Position numbers and translations under genes: made by a program. 64,000 bases of DNA. Source: Cylindrotheca closterium (lineage: Eukaryota > Bacillariophyta > Bacillariophyceae > Bacillariales > Bacillariaceae). Of this stretch, positions 44,379-53,502 are shown piece by piece. Numbering within the stretch: position 1 is the stretch's first letter; each line of letters starts with the position of its first letter. Location: positions 52,013 through 116,012 of the forward strand of contig CAKOGP040002413.1 in NCBI GenBank assembly GCA_933822405.4, given 5' to 3'. The notes under the pieces are model-generated. The model was not told the DNA's origin and did not search any database. It worked only from the letters and a program-made list of their open reading frames with translations.

Positions 44379-44786
44379 TCAAAATTCCACAGAAGATGTC
44401 GATCGTTGGAAATCCTCCTTTAGGACAGCATCAGGATCGACGACAGACTGCATCGTTGAAGATGGAGCAGATGCAAATAGACGATCGCCTTCCACAGCAA
44501 CTGTTGCAATGAAGAACAAGCTCACTGCCAAAACAAGTAACTCTAAGCTACCTCGAGGCGCAAGATTAGGAAGTTTGTCACCATTATCATCATTTTGGGA
44601 GGATAGAAGATGAACCGTGCTGAAGCTCAGATTTTTTTGGTTTCCGTTCCTGAAAAGCGCATGAGCAGCCTTTTCCGACGAAGATATACTTTTGAGCACG
44701 GGCTGCGTAGAAGTGAAAGCCGTTGTCACGCTACATGACAGGATGAAAATACAAATGGAAAGTAAAAGGTCCACTTTCCTTCTCAT
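44379..44786 (-). CDS. Small plastid-type membrane protein, unknown
   Basis: A 135-residue protein. A signal peptide ('LLLSICIFILSCSVTTAF') ends in the Ala-Phe motif used for import into diatom plastids. One further membrane helix lies at ~84-100 ('LELLVLAVSLFFIATVA'), preceded by an acidic linker. No domain is recognised. Size and topology suit a small thylakoid or envelope protein. Confidence 0.6.
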   Translation of the reverse strand: MRRKVDLLLSICIFILSCSVTTAFTSTQPVLKSISSSEKAAHALFRNGNQKNLSFSTVHLLSSQNDDNGDKLPNLAPRGSLELLVLAVSLFFIATVAVEGDRLFASAPSSTMQSVVDPDAVLKEDFQRSTSSVEF

Positions 44787-45373
44787 CTTGATGGTTTACC
44801 ACCACAAAAAGTTTTATTGTTGTAAAATGTGCTTTAATTGTCATCAGTCGTATTAATCGAATCAAATGTGTTGTTACTGCGCTGATTAGCTCGACTAGAT
44901 TGGATTTGAAAAATCACTTTTCGAAACGGAGGAAGTACCGACCGGTACCGATAACTGAATTCTGGAATGATGAATGAGGTAGTCCTCTATCATACCATCA
45001 CCCAACCTGAACGCTTCAAGCATTGGTGAGACAAAAATGCAGTTTCGCAGTTGTCAAAAGTCTCAAATGTTCTCCCATAGATCTCATCATTCTAGGTTTT
45101 GGAAATACCCACGCAATTCTATCTATATTATGGATCCAATGTGCGAGACTCAGCAGACTTGAGACCTATGTCATTGCATATACTTCTTTGTTTGTGGGAT
45201 AAGACGCTGGAACAACTGGAATCAGCAAACAGACCAAGGATTTAAATGGATGGCTTGATCATGACAAAAGAGAATTTTCATCCATATTTCATGTACCGGT
45301 ATTATCAAATCAATCTCGTTCTTCACGCCAACTGTCAACGAAGATTCAACAAGCTGATGGACTCTCGCTATGC
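44787..45373. other. Spacer, no gene seen
   Basis: A 587-bp stretch between same-strand genes; includes a GTAC palindrome at about 44937-44950 upstream of the small plastid-type gene. Confidence 0.45.
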
Positions 45374-48300
45374 TCACATGTATTGCAGGTTTTGAAAGTC
45401 ACCAGACGACAGAAGCTTGTCGTGTTCCTTGAGGTGCAGGGTCACCTTTAGAACATTTCCAAATCTGACGTCTTCGTTCGCTCGAAACTCAGCAGAACAA
45501 CGCCCACAACAAACAAAGGGTTCCTTTCCTCGTCTTACAAACAAAATGATGGACGCCTCAGTTTGGTCGTTCGTGCCAAGCATCTTTGTCGCAAGTCGGC
45601 TGCTTCCATTCTTCCATTCATCATCATGAATGAACCAGCTCAACGCAGTCCCATCATATATCCAATCGTTTGGATACTTGCGAAGTTGCCCGGGTCGAAA
45701 TGGCATTGTCACAAAGAGTGCTACAGCATTTGCAAATTCAACATATCCAGCACGCTGCGGGAAATCAAGACGATGATTGGGAAGGTCCAGTATCGCTTGG
45801 TTGGCAAGCAGCTCTGAAAGGCACCCATCTTTTGACTTTGACACTCGTTCGCCAATCAATCTCGCCATCACACGCTCTAAGAAATCATGGGGTATTGACA
45901 CAGTTGGCGATGGTATCCGGGTCATTCCATGGACATCAACAAATGGTGCTTTATCATCGTCAGGGGCATTTGGTTCTTTTGGTGGCTCATCCCCGGTCGT
46001 CCACGATTGTGCTAGAACAAACGACGAGCCCACCGTTCGTTGCGCGTTTAGACGCCTTATCGCCACGGAATCGTCACTGTGGTTTAGAACAATCATTTTC
46101 CAAGATTTGATCGCGTCAGCAAAAGCGGTGTCGTTTTCCCATCGGCCCAATGTTGGAAATTGGTCTATCGTTCCCTCGACCAATGATAGCAAATGCTCCA
46201 ATAGATATGGTGTGATAATCGCGTCTAGGGCGGCATACTCAATTTGTGAAAGCGTCATTGGGCGGGATGACCAATCCGATGTCTGCTCTGTTTTGTCCAA
46301 GCTTTTCTTGAGGAAGAATTCTGACATTTTTGCCAACGATGATGTAGATTTGGCTGCAATGTTTGCTCGTTTTGTCAACTGCAGTACTCTCATGGCAGTT
46401 CTACTCAACTCAACTACGGAATGGATCTCGTGAAATTCGGTCATGTGAGGATAGCTTGCTGAAAGACGTCGAAAGTCGTTTAATACCTTGAACCCAGTCT
46501 TGATGAGCCGTTTCTCCTGGAATAGAGTCTCGAGCACCCCGGAAACAGCGTCTTCGAAATCAGTCTTTGGTGATCCCTTTGACATAAATGGCCGAAGCAG
46601 CGTTTGCAGATCCAGAAGATAGATCTTTCGAATTGGGTGAACGCAAACTTGCATCAACAGAACGGGCTGTGGCTCACCCTGAGCTGCAAGGAATGTTGGT
46701 TTCCACTCGCAGTCGATTCCAACAAAACCATTGAGTTCTGGATTGTCTTCAAGCCACTTTGAAATATCTCGATGCATACCTTCAACAGAGGCTGTTGAAT
46801 CAGCAATGACAACGGGCTTCTCGTTCTCATCGTAGAGATCTTTCAACTGAAGCAATTCCATGTTTGGATCAGAGGGCTCAGCTACTTTCTCTTTTGCAGC
46901 AACATACTTGCTCCGTTTTGGTATTCGTTTGTTGCCAGTCCAACCTTGTTCCCACTGAAATCCAACGTCACTCTTTTTTGGTGCGACTTCATCCTGAGCC
47001 GGTTGTAGAACTTGATAGTCGGTCACACGCACATCGAGACTCATTTTGCTGGTCCAATTGAGCAAACTGTTGAGGTTGTCTACATTGGTTAGTCCATGAA
47101 CCAGAATCAGTTGGTTTTTCTTCAACATCCGAAGTGCCACTTCGCCGTCCTCCTCGCCAAGGTTGTTCATGATGGTCTTCCCCAGCACCAATTGCACCGC
47201 CATATCTTCCTTGGTTCTTGGATTCCGCCATGGACGATCATCTTCCTCGTTCTGGTCGTGAAACTCATCATCATGTTTGGTATGATATTGTGGCGGAGGC
47301 GAAAAGTCGGCAAAGACCAATTGTCGAGCAATTCGTCGAACACCGGATATCATCCCAATAGCAGTAAAGGCTTGCGGAGACAAATTTGATGTTTCGTCCG
47401 AGTTGCTGCTATCGTTGGCGTTGCCAGTGTAGTACTCCGAGTGATTTGCCTTTCGCGAGTCTTTCCCTTGTAATATTGCCATTGCTTCCTCTGTATCAGG
47501 AGGCTCGACGCAAAAAAATGGCTTCCATTTTCGACTGGATATTGAGCTTTGAGGCGCAGGTGAAGATCCATTCAAGTGTGATGCCGAATCGGTGATGGTT
47601 GAAACGTCACTTGTCCGTCGAAAGGATCCCGTTCGCACGTTGGACACCATCCCGGCCAACAGAGTTTGAAGCGGTAGAACTGTTGATTGATTAGGTGTTC
47701 CCCCCCCACCAATGAGCATCATATTTCTGTTCGACATGGAGGATATGTATTTAACCAAGGCCTCTTCGACAAGAACCAACTGTGGCGATGGCGTCAACCC
47801 CAAAGGAGGTACACTTCCGGAAGGGAATCCACATATTGAAGGCAGTTCATCAGACGGGGCTAGCTTGAGCCTTGTATTGGCTGGGAAAAAGCGATTACTA
47901 TCACCATTAGAAGCTTGGTCGAATACCTCTTGGAGTTTGGCACGATCTACCCGATCATTCTGAGAAAGGATCGTCAAAACAAAAGGTCGATCTGATGACG
48001 AAAAGGATCCGTCTTCAGTTGGCCTTTCAAGTTCCCAAACGATCGAATTGATGTGATGAAGTCCATTGTCAGGTATTGCAGAGACCTGTGCTTTGTCGAG
48101 AAGTCGTATTGAATCCCCTTTTTGTGCCTGAAGGGAGATGATCTCTTGGTGCAACTGATTGATCGCCTGAGAGCTCATGTCGTGTGGCATTGGCATAGAC
48201 CCATCGACTGACGCGTCTTCCGAGACAGTGCTTTCATGGGCTGTGATTGCCATGTTTCTTAATGGAGGCTGGGGTGGTAGAAAGAAGAAGTCGTTTGCGC

Positions 48301-48502
48301 TGCTTCGTCGTTGTGAGAGCTGTGTCAAATATTTTGGATTTGACCGTATTCGTCCAATGGACCGAGAGATAGGTGGATTTTTTACGAAAGCAAAAGTAGT
48401 GACAGGACAGAGTACTACCAGTGTAGAGACAAACGTCAAAGTCCTCAATGGATAGAGGAAATATTGCAGCAGCCGAAAGCCCAAAGATGGTTTCTGGTGC
48501 AT
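45374..48502 (-). CDS. Plastid-type fusion of a YbaK-like domain and a DEDD 3'-5' exonuclease
   Basis: A 1042-residue single-exon protein. The N-terminus is a signal peptide ending 'VTTFAF', a plastid-import motif. Residues ~115-300 resemble YbaK/aminoacyl-tRNA deacylase domains ('FVLTILSQNDRVD', 'ICGFPSGSVPPLG'). Residues ~575-785 are a DEDDy exonuclease of the WRN/EXD family: 'FVGIDCEW' (first Asp and Glu), 'LIKTGFKVLNDFRRL' (second Asp) and 'IEYAALDAIITPYL' (Tyr and last Asp). The C-terminal ~180 residues ('GYVEFANAVALFVTMPF', 'CCGRCSAEF') form an extra domain with a Cys pair. RNA or DNA trimming in the plastid, coupled to some tRNA-linked function, is an inference. It is divergent from the 105-residue gene. 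Confidence 0.8.
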   Translation of the reverse strand: MHQKPSLGFRLLQYFLYPLRTLTFVSTLVVLCPVTTFAFVKNPPISRSIGRIRSNPKYLTQLSQRRSSANDFFFLPPQPPLRNMAITAHESTVSEDASVDGSMPMPHDMSSQAINQLHQEIISLQAQKGDSIRLLDKAQVSAIPDNGLHHINSIVWELERPTEDGSFSSSDRPFVLTILSQNDRVDRAKLQEVFDQASNGDSNRFFPANTRLKLAPSDELPSICGFPSGSVPPLGLTPSPQLVLVEEALVKYISSMSNRNMMLIGGGGTPNQSTVLPLQTLLAGMVSNVRTGSFRRTSDVSTITDSASHLNGSSPAPQSSISSRKWKPFFCVEPPDTEEAMAILQGKDSRKANHSEYYTGNANDSSNSDETSNLSPQAFTAIGMISGVRRIARQLVFADFSPPPQYHTKHDDEFHDQNEEDDRPWRNPRTKEDMAVQLVLGKTIMNNLGEEDGEVALRMLKKNQLILVHGLTNVDNLNSLLNWTSKMSLDVRVTDYQVLQPAQDEVAPKKSDVGFQWEQGWTGNKRIPKRSKYVAAKEKVAEPSDPNMELLQLKDLYDENEKPVVIADSTASVEGMHRDISKWLEDNPELNGFVGIDCEWKPTFLAAQGEPQPVLLMQVCVHPIRKIYLLDLQTLLRPFMSKGSPKTDFEDAVSGVLETLFQEKRLIKTGFKVLNDFRRLSASYPHMTEFHEIHSVVELSRTAMRVLQLTKRANIAAKSTSSLAKMSEFFLKKSLDKTEQTSDWSSRPMTLSQIEYAALDAIITPYLLEHLLSLVEGTIDQFPTLGRWENDTAFADAIKSWKMIVLNHSDDSVAIRRLNAQRTVGSSFVLAQSWTTGDEPPKEPNAPDDDKAPFVDVHGMTRIPSPTVSIPHDFLERVMARLIGERVSKSKDGCLSELLANQAILDLPNHRLDFPQRAGYVEFANAVALFVTMPFRPGQLRKYPNDWIYDGTALSWFIHDDEWKNGSSRLATKMLGTNDQTEASIILFVRRGKEPFVCCGRCSAEFRANEDVRFGNVLKVTLHLKEHDKLLSSGDFQNLQYM

Positions 48503-48729
48503 ATTCCTCGACCCGTCAACAAAGCTTTGACGTTTTTATGCCATTTTCTTTTTTTTAAAAGTGTGTCAGTTCTGAATGACAGACGGATGGACGGGTGTGG
48601 AGGGCAGACAAAATTACACCGATTACTTCGATCCTATTCAGATTGTCAAAGTTTGAAAGTGTCGCACAAAACAAAAACACCCTCGCACTTTTATATTACC
48701 AATATTTGACATCCCACAGTCCACAAAAT

Positions 48730-49047
48730 ATGCACACAACAAACATCCTCATCTTCCTCGCTTCGATATCCCTCTTTCTTACCACCGGAAGCGCGTTTGT
48801 CATTCCCTGCAACACAGTGCCTGGCATGATTTCTGCAACGTCATTTTCACAAATGGCACAGCCTGCTGGATTGGGAACCCTACCTGTACATTCTTCCATA
48901 CTCCTTTCTGGACTGGAATCAAGCATTGACTTTGAGAGCAACCCCGGCCAATCTTTCGGTACTCTTATTCTACTTGCGTACATTGGTATTTCAGTCGCAG
49001 CTGGTATCAAATACATTTTCGTCGATGGTTGGAGACCCAAGCTGTAA
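48730..49047 (+). CDS. Small plastid-type membrane protein, unknown
   Basis: A 105-residue protein from ATG 48730. Signal peptide 'MHTTNILIFLASISLFLTTG' followed by 'SAF', the plastid motif. One membrane helix near the C-terminus ('TLILLAYIGISVAAGIKYIF') and a short basic tail. The mature part would be ~80 residues, similar to small photosystem or thylakoid subunits, but I cannot assign it. The start lies 227 bp from the divergent exonuclease gene. Confidence 0.65.
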   Translation: MHTTNILIFLASISLFLTTGSAFVIPCNTVPGMISATSFSQMAQPAGLGTLPVHSSILLSGLESSIDFESNPGQSFGTLILLAYIGISVAAGIKYIFVDGWRPKL

Positions 49048-49223
49048 ATGGCTAGCAATACAAAATACAATTTTTAACTATATTCGTTATGCTTCTGGCA
49101 TATGTCGCTCATTGTTGCAATCAATCATGAGACCATCCTTTTGCAGTATCGATTTCAAAGTTTTGAAGGTTGCGGTGGTCGTATTAGTCAAAAATAGCGC
49201 GCATGTGCGTGAATGTACCGGCG

Positions 49224-49230
49224 CTATATA
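49224..49230 (+). promoter_or_regulatory. Possible TATA box for the MsrA gene
   Basis: CTATATA lies 37 bp before the MsrA ATG. If used, the 5' leader would be very short. Weak evidence. Confidence 0.25.
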
Positions 49231-49266
49231 TTGTGCAACCTGTTTCGTCATCACAACAACATCACC

Positions 49267-49875
49267 ATGAGACAGGTTCTCTACCTTTTCGTTGCTCTCG
49301 TCCTACGAACGAGCCTCAGCTTTACCAGTCGTCCATGTCACACGTACTGGTCGGCAAATCGAGGGGCAAAGACTTGCAACAACAATGGATTTCAGAGCAG
49401 CATTGCCTACGGAGAGCAATCGTCAGCACTGTCGTCAACTCCGATTTGTTCAGAGGTACCACTGACCCCGCGAAGAGGAATGGATATTGCAGTAGTCGCC
49501 TGTGGATGATTTTGGGGGCCACAACCAGAGTATCAAGCTATGTATGGTGTGACGAAATGCGTGGTTGGATACTCGGGTGGCAACGAATTGAATCCTTCCT
49601 ATTCCGAAATGAAGGATCACACAGAAAGCGTACTTGTGGAATTTGACCCAACTCTAATATCCTACCAATCCATTCTTGAAAAGTGGAAAGCTTTGAGCAA
49701 TCCGTATCCAGGCGCTGATCGCCAATATCGCACAGCTATCTTTTTTTGCAATGAAGACCAAGAAACAACCGCCCGACAAGCTTGTGGCGGAATGGAAGAT
49801 ATGGTAGATGTCGAACCAATCACGAGATTCTATTTAGCCGAAGCAAGACACCAGAACTTCTTGGCTCGCCTGTAG
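49267..49875 (+). CDS. MSRA: Peptide-methionine sulfoxide reductase A with probable selenocysteine
   Basis: A 202-residue protein if the TGA at 49507-49509 is read through. ATG 49267 opens a signal peptide ('MRQVLYLFVALVLRTSLSF'). At residue 81 the sense is 'VACG-stop-FWGPQPEY', exactly where MsrA enzymes have the catalytic Cys of GCFWG. The same frame stays open on both sides and continues with family features 'VGYSGGNELNPSY', 'VEFDPTLISY', 'QYRTAIFF' and 'FYLAEARHQNF'. Selenocysteine MsrA is known from green algae and other eukaryotes. The presequence suggests secretion or plastid import. I could not identify a convincing SECIS element downstream by eye. Confidence 0.8.
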
Positions 49876-50311
49876 AATTCATTGGCGGAAATGAGGTCCA
49901 CAATTGATTCATGCAAGGCCAGCATTTGGAATAAGAATTCTCGTTTGAACTGGATTTGCTGGGAATGACAGTCACAGACTCAAGCTAGTTGTTGCGGATG
50001 CAATATCAATAAGATGGCAACTTACGACCAAGCAGAGTTTCGACTTGAAAACAGAAGATACAGTAGAAATAGTTGGCTCAGACATAGTTTTAAAGACAGG
50101 TTTTTTGAGTTTGCTCCTCAAGCGTCATGGGCATCTCATGACTATGCTCTTTCTCACTTTTGCTTCATACCAGTCATCTCAACCGAGAAAATTCTTCAGA
50201 CCAGATCCATTTAATTTGCTGTTCAGTATCGATACCAAGCAATAACATTCATTCGGTTTTTGGACTAAGCCGACCCAAAACCACTGTTGCCAACCGCACA
50301 CTTGCCATCAG
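49876..50311. other. 3' region of the MsrA gene, where a SECIS element would be expected
   Basis: A 436-bp stretch with no gene. A perfect 7-bp pairing joins two GAATTC-containing sites (near 49875 and 49935) around an AATGAG, and a stem pairs 50138-50146 with 50166-50177, but neither fits the SECIS consensus well. A covariance search is needed. Confidence 0.4.
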
Positions 50312-52126
50312 ATGAAGATCTCAATTTCATGCAACTCGATTGCATTCACAGTATGCATGATGGCGTCGTCTGGATTCCCCAATCGATTGCCAAACTCGAG
50401 GTTGGGTCAAAAACACGAAACTTACGAATCCTTCGCGTCGGCCATCGGACACCAATCGACCAAACCCAAGGAATTTGCCTTTATAGTTGTTACAGAGGAG
50501 AGCGATGAAGCGGAGAAACGGGGCAGATTGCTACTGGGAAGGAAGAATCGAGGCTTCGGAAAGGGCATGTATACGTGTTTGGGAGGCAAGTTTGATGTGA
50601 AGCTCGATTCTTCACTAGAGGCTAGTGCCTGCCGAGAGTTGAAGGAAGAAGCCAAAATCGGAGGTGTATCGATTGACGAAATGAAGGGTAGTAAGGTTGG
50701 AATTCAAAGATTCACCTTTGCTCCAGATGAGGACAATGAATCAACTGGGACGGACGAAAAAAAAAACGAATCTCAATCTCAACTTGAAATGGTTGTTCAC
50801 GTGTACTGGTTGGCATTTCAACACTGTGACGAGAGATTAAATAGTGTTGAGGGATGTGAAGAGATCACTCCTCAATGGTTTGACGATTGGAGCTTATTAC
50901 CCCTGGACCAAATGTTTGCCGATGATTCCTTGTGGATGACCACACTCTTGGCATATCACGAAAATGGCCCTTCAGACGCAGCTGCTGTTCAAATCAATGG
51001 TTGGTATCATTACGAAGAAAAGTGTGAAGAAACCAATACGATTCAACATTATTACATGGACGTTCTCCCAAAGCGAAACCAGAATGGTGCTGTTCAGATA
51101 GACAGGACGCTTCCCAAGCAATCACAAGTCTACAAGAAGCAGGAAAATGGCAAAGATGCTGCCCCACCAACATACAACTTGGAGCAACAGCTCTTTCACG
51201 CTCTTCACGACAATCGAATACACTCTCCGACCATAAAGGAATTCCGAGAATCTTTGGCATTTTGCAAGGCTGTGAAGAATCACTTTCAAAAGTTTGAAAA
51301 GAAAAAGCTGAAAACCAGTGGTATTACGACTGCTGGTTGGAAGGTTGTGTTGGATGTTGCCGGTGGTCATGGGGCACTAGCAGCCCTATTTTTGGTGTCC
51401 AATCCTTCAATACAAAGGGCAGTTTGTATTGATCCGGCCAAGGTGGGGAACAACGGAGTGACAAAGGCATGGGGGCACTTATGGAGTAGTGACCAGGGCG
51501 ACAGTTACGCGAACCAAAAGAAGGAGCTCGTCTATCGGAATGAATGTTTGACGACTGGCCTTCCCTCCGAGATACAAAAGGGGCTTTCCATGACGGAATC
51601 TCCTGAACAGATCCTTGTCGTTGCGTGTCATGCCTGCCAACATCTGAGCGAGCAAATATTGGAGATATCCTGTCGATACGGTGTTTCGGTCGCTGTAGTT
51701 CCATGTTGCCAAAAGGATTCTAGCCCCGGAGGACCCTGGAAGGCGACCAGCAAGGCACTAGAAATACCCTTACAGATAATGATGGATGTCCTACTGGCAG
51801 GACGTATTATGGGCAAAGGAACGCACGAAGTCCGAATGAAGTGTATGAACAAACAGATTACTCCTCAAAATCGGATCATTGTGGCAAGAGCCTTGCCCAC
51901 AGAAGAACAAGACGAATCCCTCCTGGCGTTGCAAGCTCACCGTTCAAGAGCCCAGGCAAAGTTGGACATTGCCTACCGCCGAGCGCATGTGCTATCTTCA
52001 GGTTACCGTGATACCAATGGCATTTTGTCTTCCTTGCTATCACCATCCTTTCTTCATCCACTTGGTTATATGACTGCTGGCGTCGCCATTGGAATGGGCG
52101 CATCGCATTGGATGAGCAAACGATAA
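50312..52126 (+). CDS. Fusion of a Nudix hydrolase and a methyltransferase-like domain
   Basis: A 604-residue single-exon protein. Residues ~50-215 are a Nudix domain: 'FAFIVVTEES', 'GRKNRGFGKGMYTCLGGKFD', then the Nudix box with 'ACRELKEEAKI' (REUxEE core, ~105-116), closest in feel to MTH1-type 8-oxo-dGTP or 2-OH-dATP hydrolases ('GKFD' rather than the usual 'GGxxE'). Residues ~330-560 look like a class I SAM-dependent fold: 'KVVLDVAGGHGALAALFL' (motif I), 'AVCIDPAKV', 'ILVVACHACQHLSEQIL' and 'VAVVPCCQKD'. The 'PCC' motif recalls TRM13/METTL25-type proteins. The linker carries 'YYMDVLPKRNQNG'. Possible role: cleaning oxidised nucleotides with an RNA- or protein-modifying partner; inference only. 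Confidence 0.72.
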   Translation: MKISISCNSIAFTVCMMASSGFPNRLPNSRLGQKHETYESFASAIGHQSTKPKEFAFIVVTEESDEAEKRGRLLLGRKNRGFGKGMYTCLGGKFDVKLDSSLEASACRELKEEAKIGGVSIDEMKGSKVGIQRFTFAPDEDNESTGTDEKKNESQSQLEMVVHVYWLAFQHCDERLNSVEGCEEITPQWFDDWSLLPLDQMFADDSLWMTTLLAYHENGPSDAAAVQINGWYHYEEKCEETNTIQHYYMDVLPKRNQNGAVQIDRTLPKQSQVYKKQENGKDAAPPTYNLEQQLFHALHDNRIHSPTIKEFRESLAFCKAVKNHFQKFEKKKLKTSGITTAGWKVVLDVAGGHGALAALFLVSNPSIQRAVCIDPAKVGNNGVTKAWGHLWSSDQGDSYANQKKELVYRNECLTTGLPSEIQKGLSMTESPEQILVVACHACQHLSEQILEISCRYGVSVAVVPCCQKDSSPGGPWKATSKALEIPLQIMMDVLLAGRIMGKGTHEVRMKCMNKQITPQNRIIVARALPTEEQDESLLALQAHRSRAQAKLDIAYRRAHVLSSGYRDTNGILSSLLSPSFLHPLGYMTAGVAIGMGASHWMSKR

Positions 52127-52193
52127 CAAATTTCGTTGGGACGCTTTCAAAATTCGTACTATCGGGATGCATCGTTCAGCCGCAGTGTCTTAT

Positions 52194-53078
52194 TCACGAT
52201 CTTGCCGCCATAGCGGAGTCGAGCATATTTTCCACTTCCAGATAGGTCGGTCGCTTTGGCATTGATCCCAACAGAGTTGCACCTTCAATCGATGAATCAT
52301 CGCTTTCTCTTGTGCCCGATGGTCGCAGTTGTGTCCAGTACGCAGTCCAATCGAAAGGATACGATTTGAACAAGCTGATCTTGTTGCCTTTCACAATGAA
52401 CTGGTCCAAGGCAAAGGTAGTTTCATAACGATCCAAGATCTTGTCTTTTGCTTTCTTGGATTGAAAAATGCCCCAGCTGGAAGGATCGTCTTTCCAGGCT
52501 GGATTAATCAGTAAGAACAGGCGTTTTGCCTTGCCAGGCGTATCACTGAATTCATTCTCAACTTTTTCGATCAGTTCCATGTAATAATTGTCAGTGTTTG
52601 GCTGCACCAACGCCAGAGAGTCATAAAGAGCACCCATAGGGCTTTGTGCATTCAATAGAGCGCTTCCGTCAAAATCCAAGAGTATTTGTCTTTGGATTTT
52701 CGGCGTCAGGCCACTGTTCTTGTCGTCATTCAACGATATCTGCCTTAGGACAGACTCCGTCATTGGTGATACAAAGCGATAGGTCTCTTGGGGGCCTCCC
52801 TGCCAACCAATCGCTCTATCAGCTACGAAAGATTCTTCTTTCCTAGCGTACATAGATTCACTCAATGGAAGTCGGATCGTTTGACGATGGATACCACCGT
52901 CTAAGACTGCCCGTTGAATTGAGGCCGATGCTTGTCTGGCAACATCTTCTGGATTTTCAGGTAGCTTGGGAACGCTAGCAGGAGAGTGAGAGAAGCCTCC
53001 CACGGAGTACGCTTCGCAATATAGAAGAAGAAGAAGAAGAAGCAGAATCTCAGTGCTCATCATTATGGGAAGTGTCAT
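52194..53078 (-). CDS. DUF1995 family protein, probably plastid
   Basis: A 294-residue protein from the ATG at 53078; further in-frame ATGs lie at 53147, 53063 and 53060. The N-terminus has a hydrophobic Leu run ('EILLLLLLLLYCEAYS') followed by 'GGFSH', consistent with a plastid presequence. The DUF1995 core begins 'LPENPEDVARQASASIQRA' and includes 'QRQILLDFDGSALLNA', 'RLFLLINPAWKDD' and 'SLFKSYPFDW'. Plant and algal DUF1995 proteins are mostly plastid-located and of unknown activity. It converges on the Nudix-methyltransferase gene (67 bp between ends). Confidence 0.72.
   Translation of the reverse strand: MTLPIMMSTEILLLLLLLLYCEAYSVGGFSHSPASVPKLPENPEDVARQASASIQRAVLDGGIHRQTIRLPLSESMYARKEESFVADRAIGWQGGPQETYRFVSPMTESVLRQISLNDDKNSGLTPKIQRQILLDFDGSALLNAQSPMGALYDSLALVQPNTDNYYMELIEKVENEFSDTPGKAKRLFLLINPAWKDDPSSWGIFQSKKAKDKILDRYETTFALDQFIVKGNKISLFKSYPFDWTAYWTQLRPSGTRESDDSSIEGATLLGSMPKRPTYLEVENMLDSAMAARS
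53023..53043. repeat. (AGA)n microsatellite coding for the Leu run
   Basis: Seven AGA units on the plus strand, read as Leu codons (CTT/TTC-frame) in the presequence of the DUF1995 gene. Length change would alter the signal peptide core. Confidence 0.85.
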
Positions 53079-53502
53079 TGTTGAGAGGTTGGATTTTGTG
53101 AAACACACAGTTTCGATTTTTATGACAAAATGACGAAGGACGGACATGGTACTGAAGATTTTGAGAATCAATAATCAATCTGTTCAGCACATTCATCCTA
53201 CAGTATGTTCGAACGTTGTCTGAAACCTTATTTCCGCGAAGATAGAAATGACAGCGTGCCATTTAGCAGTCATAATCTAAAGATAGACAATTCACAGTGC
53301 ACGCAACATCTGCTCTTGGTGTTATCATAATTGGGCGGTGATCGATAATGTCTTGATTCTTCTGAGATGAGTGTGGCCTGGCCGGTTCGTTGGAAGATTG
53401 ACAATCCGAAATTTGGATGGACTTGTATTTTCATCTATTTTTTCATACTGTAATGCACAGATATATTGAAACAGGAATTCCTTTTAATACCAAATCTCGT
53501 CA
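53079..53502. other. Spacer, no gene seen
   Basis: A 424-bp stretch between two minus-strand genes. It should hold the DUF1995 promoter; nothing distinctive. Confidence 0.4.

Noticed and set aside
49870..49940. GAATTC sites pairing around AATGAG, possible SECIS
   Set aside because: Helix II after ATGA pairs poorly; kept only as a region to search properly.
50138..50177. Stem-loop with ATGAC, possible SECIS for MsrA
   Set aside because: The ATGA pairs by normal base pairing with GTCAT and there is no apical AA or GA quartet; it does not fit the SECIS consensus.
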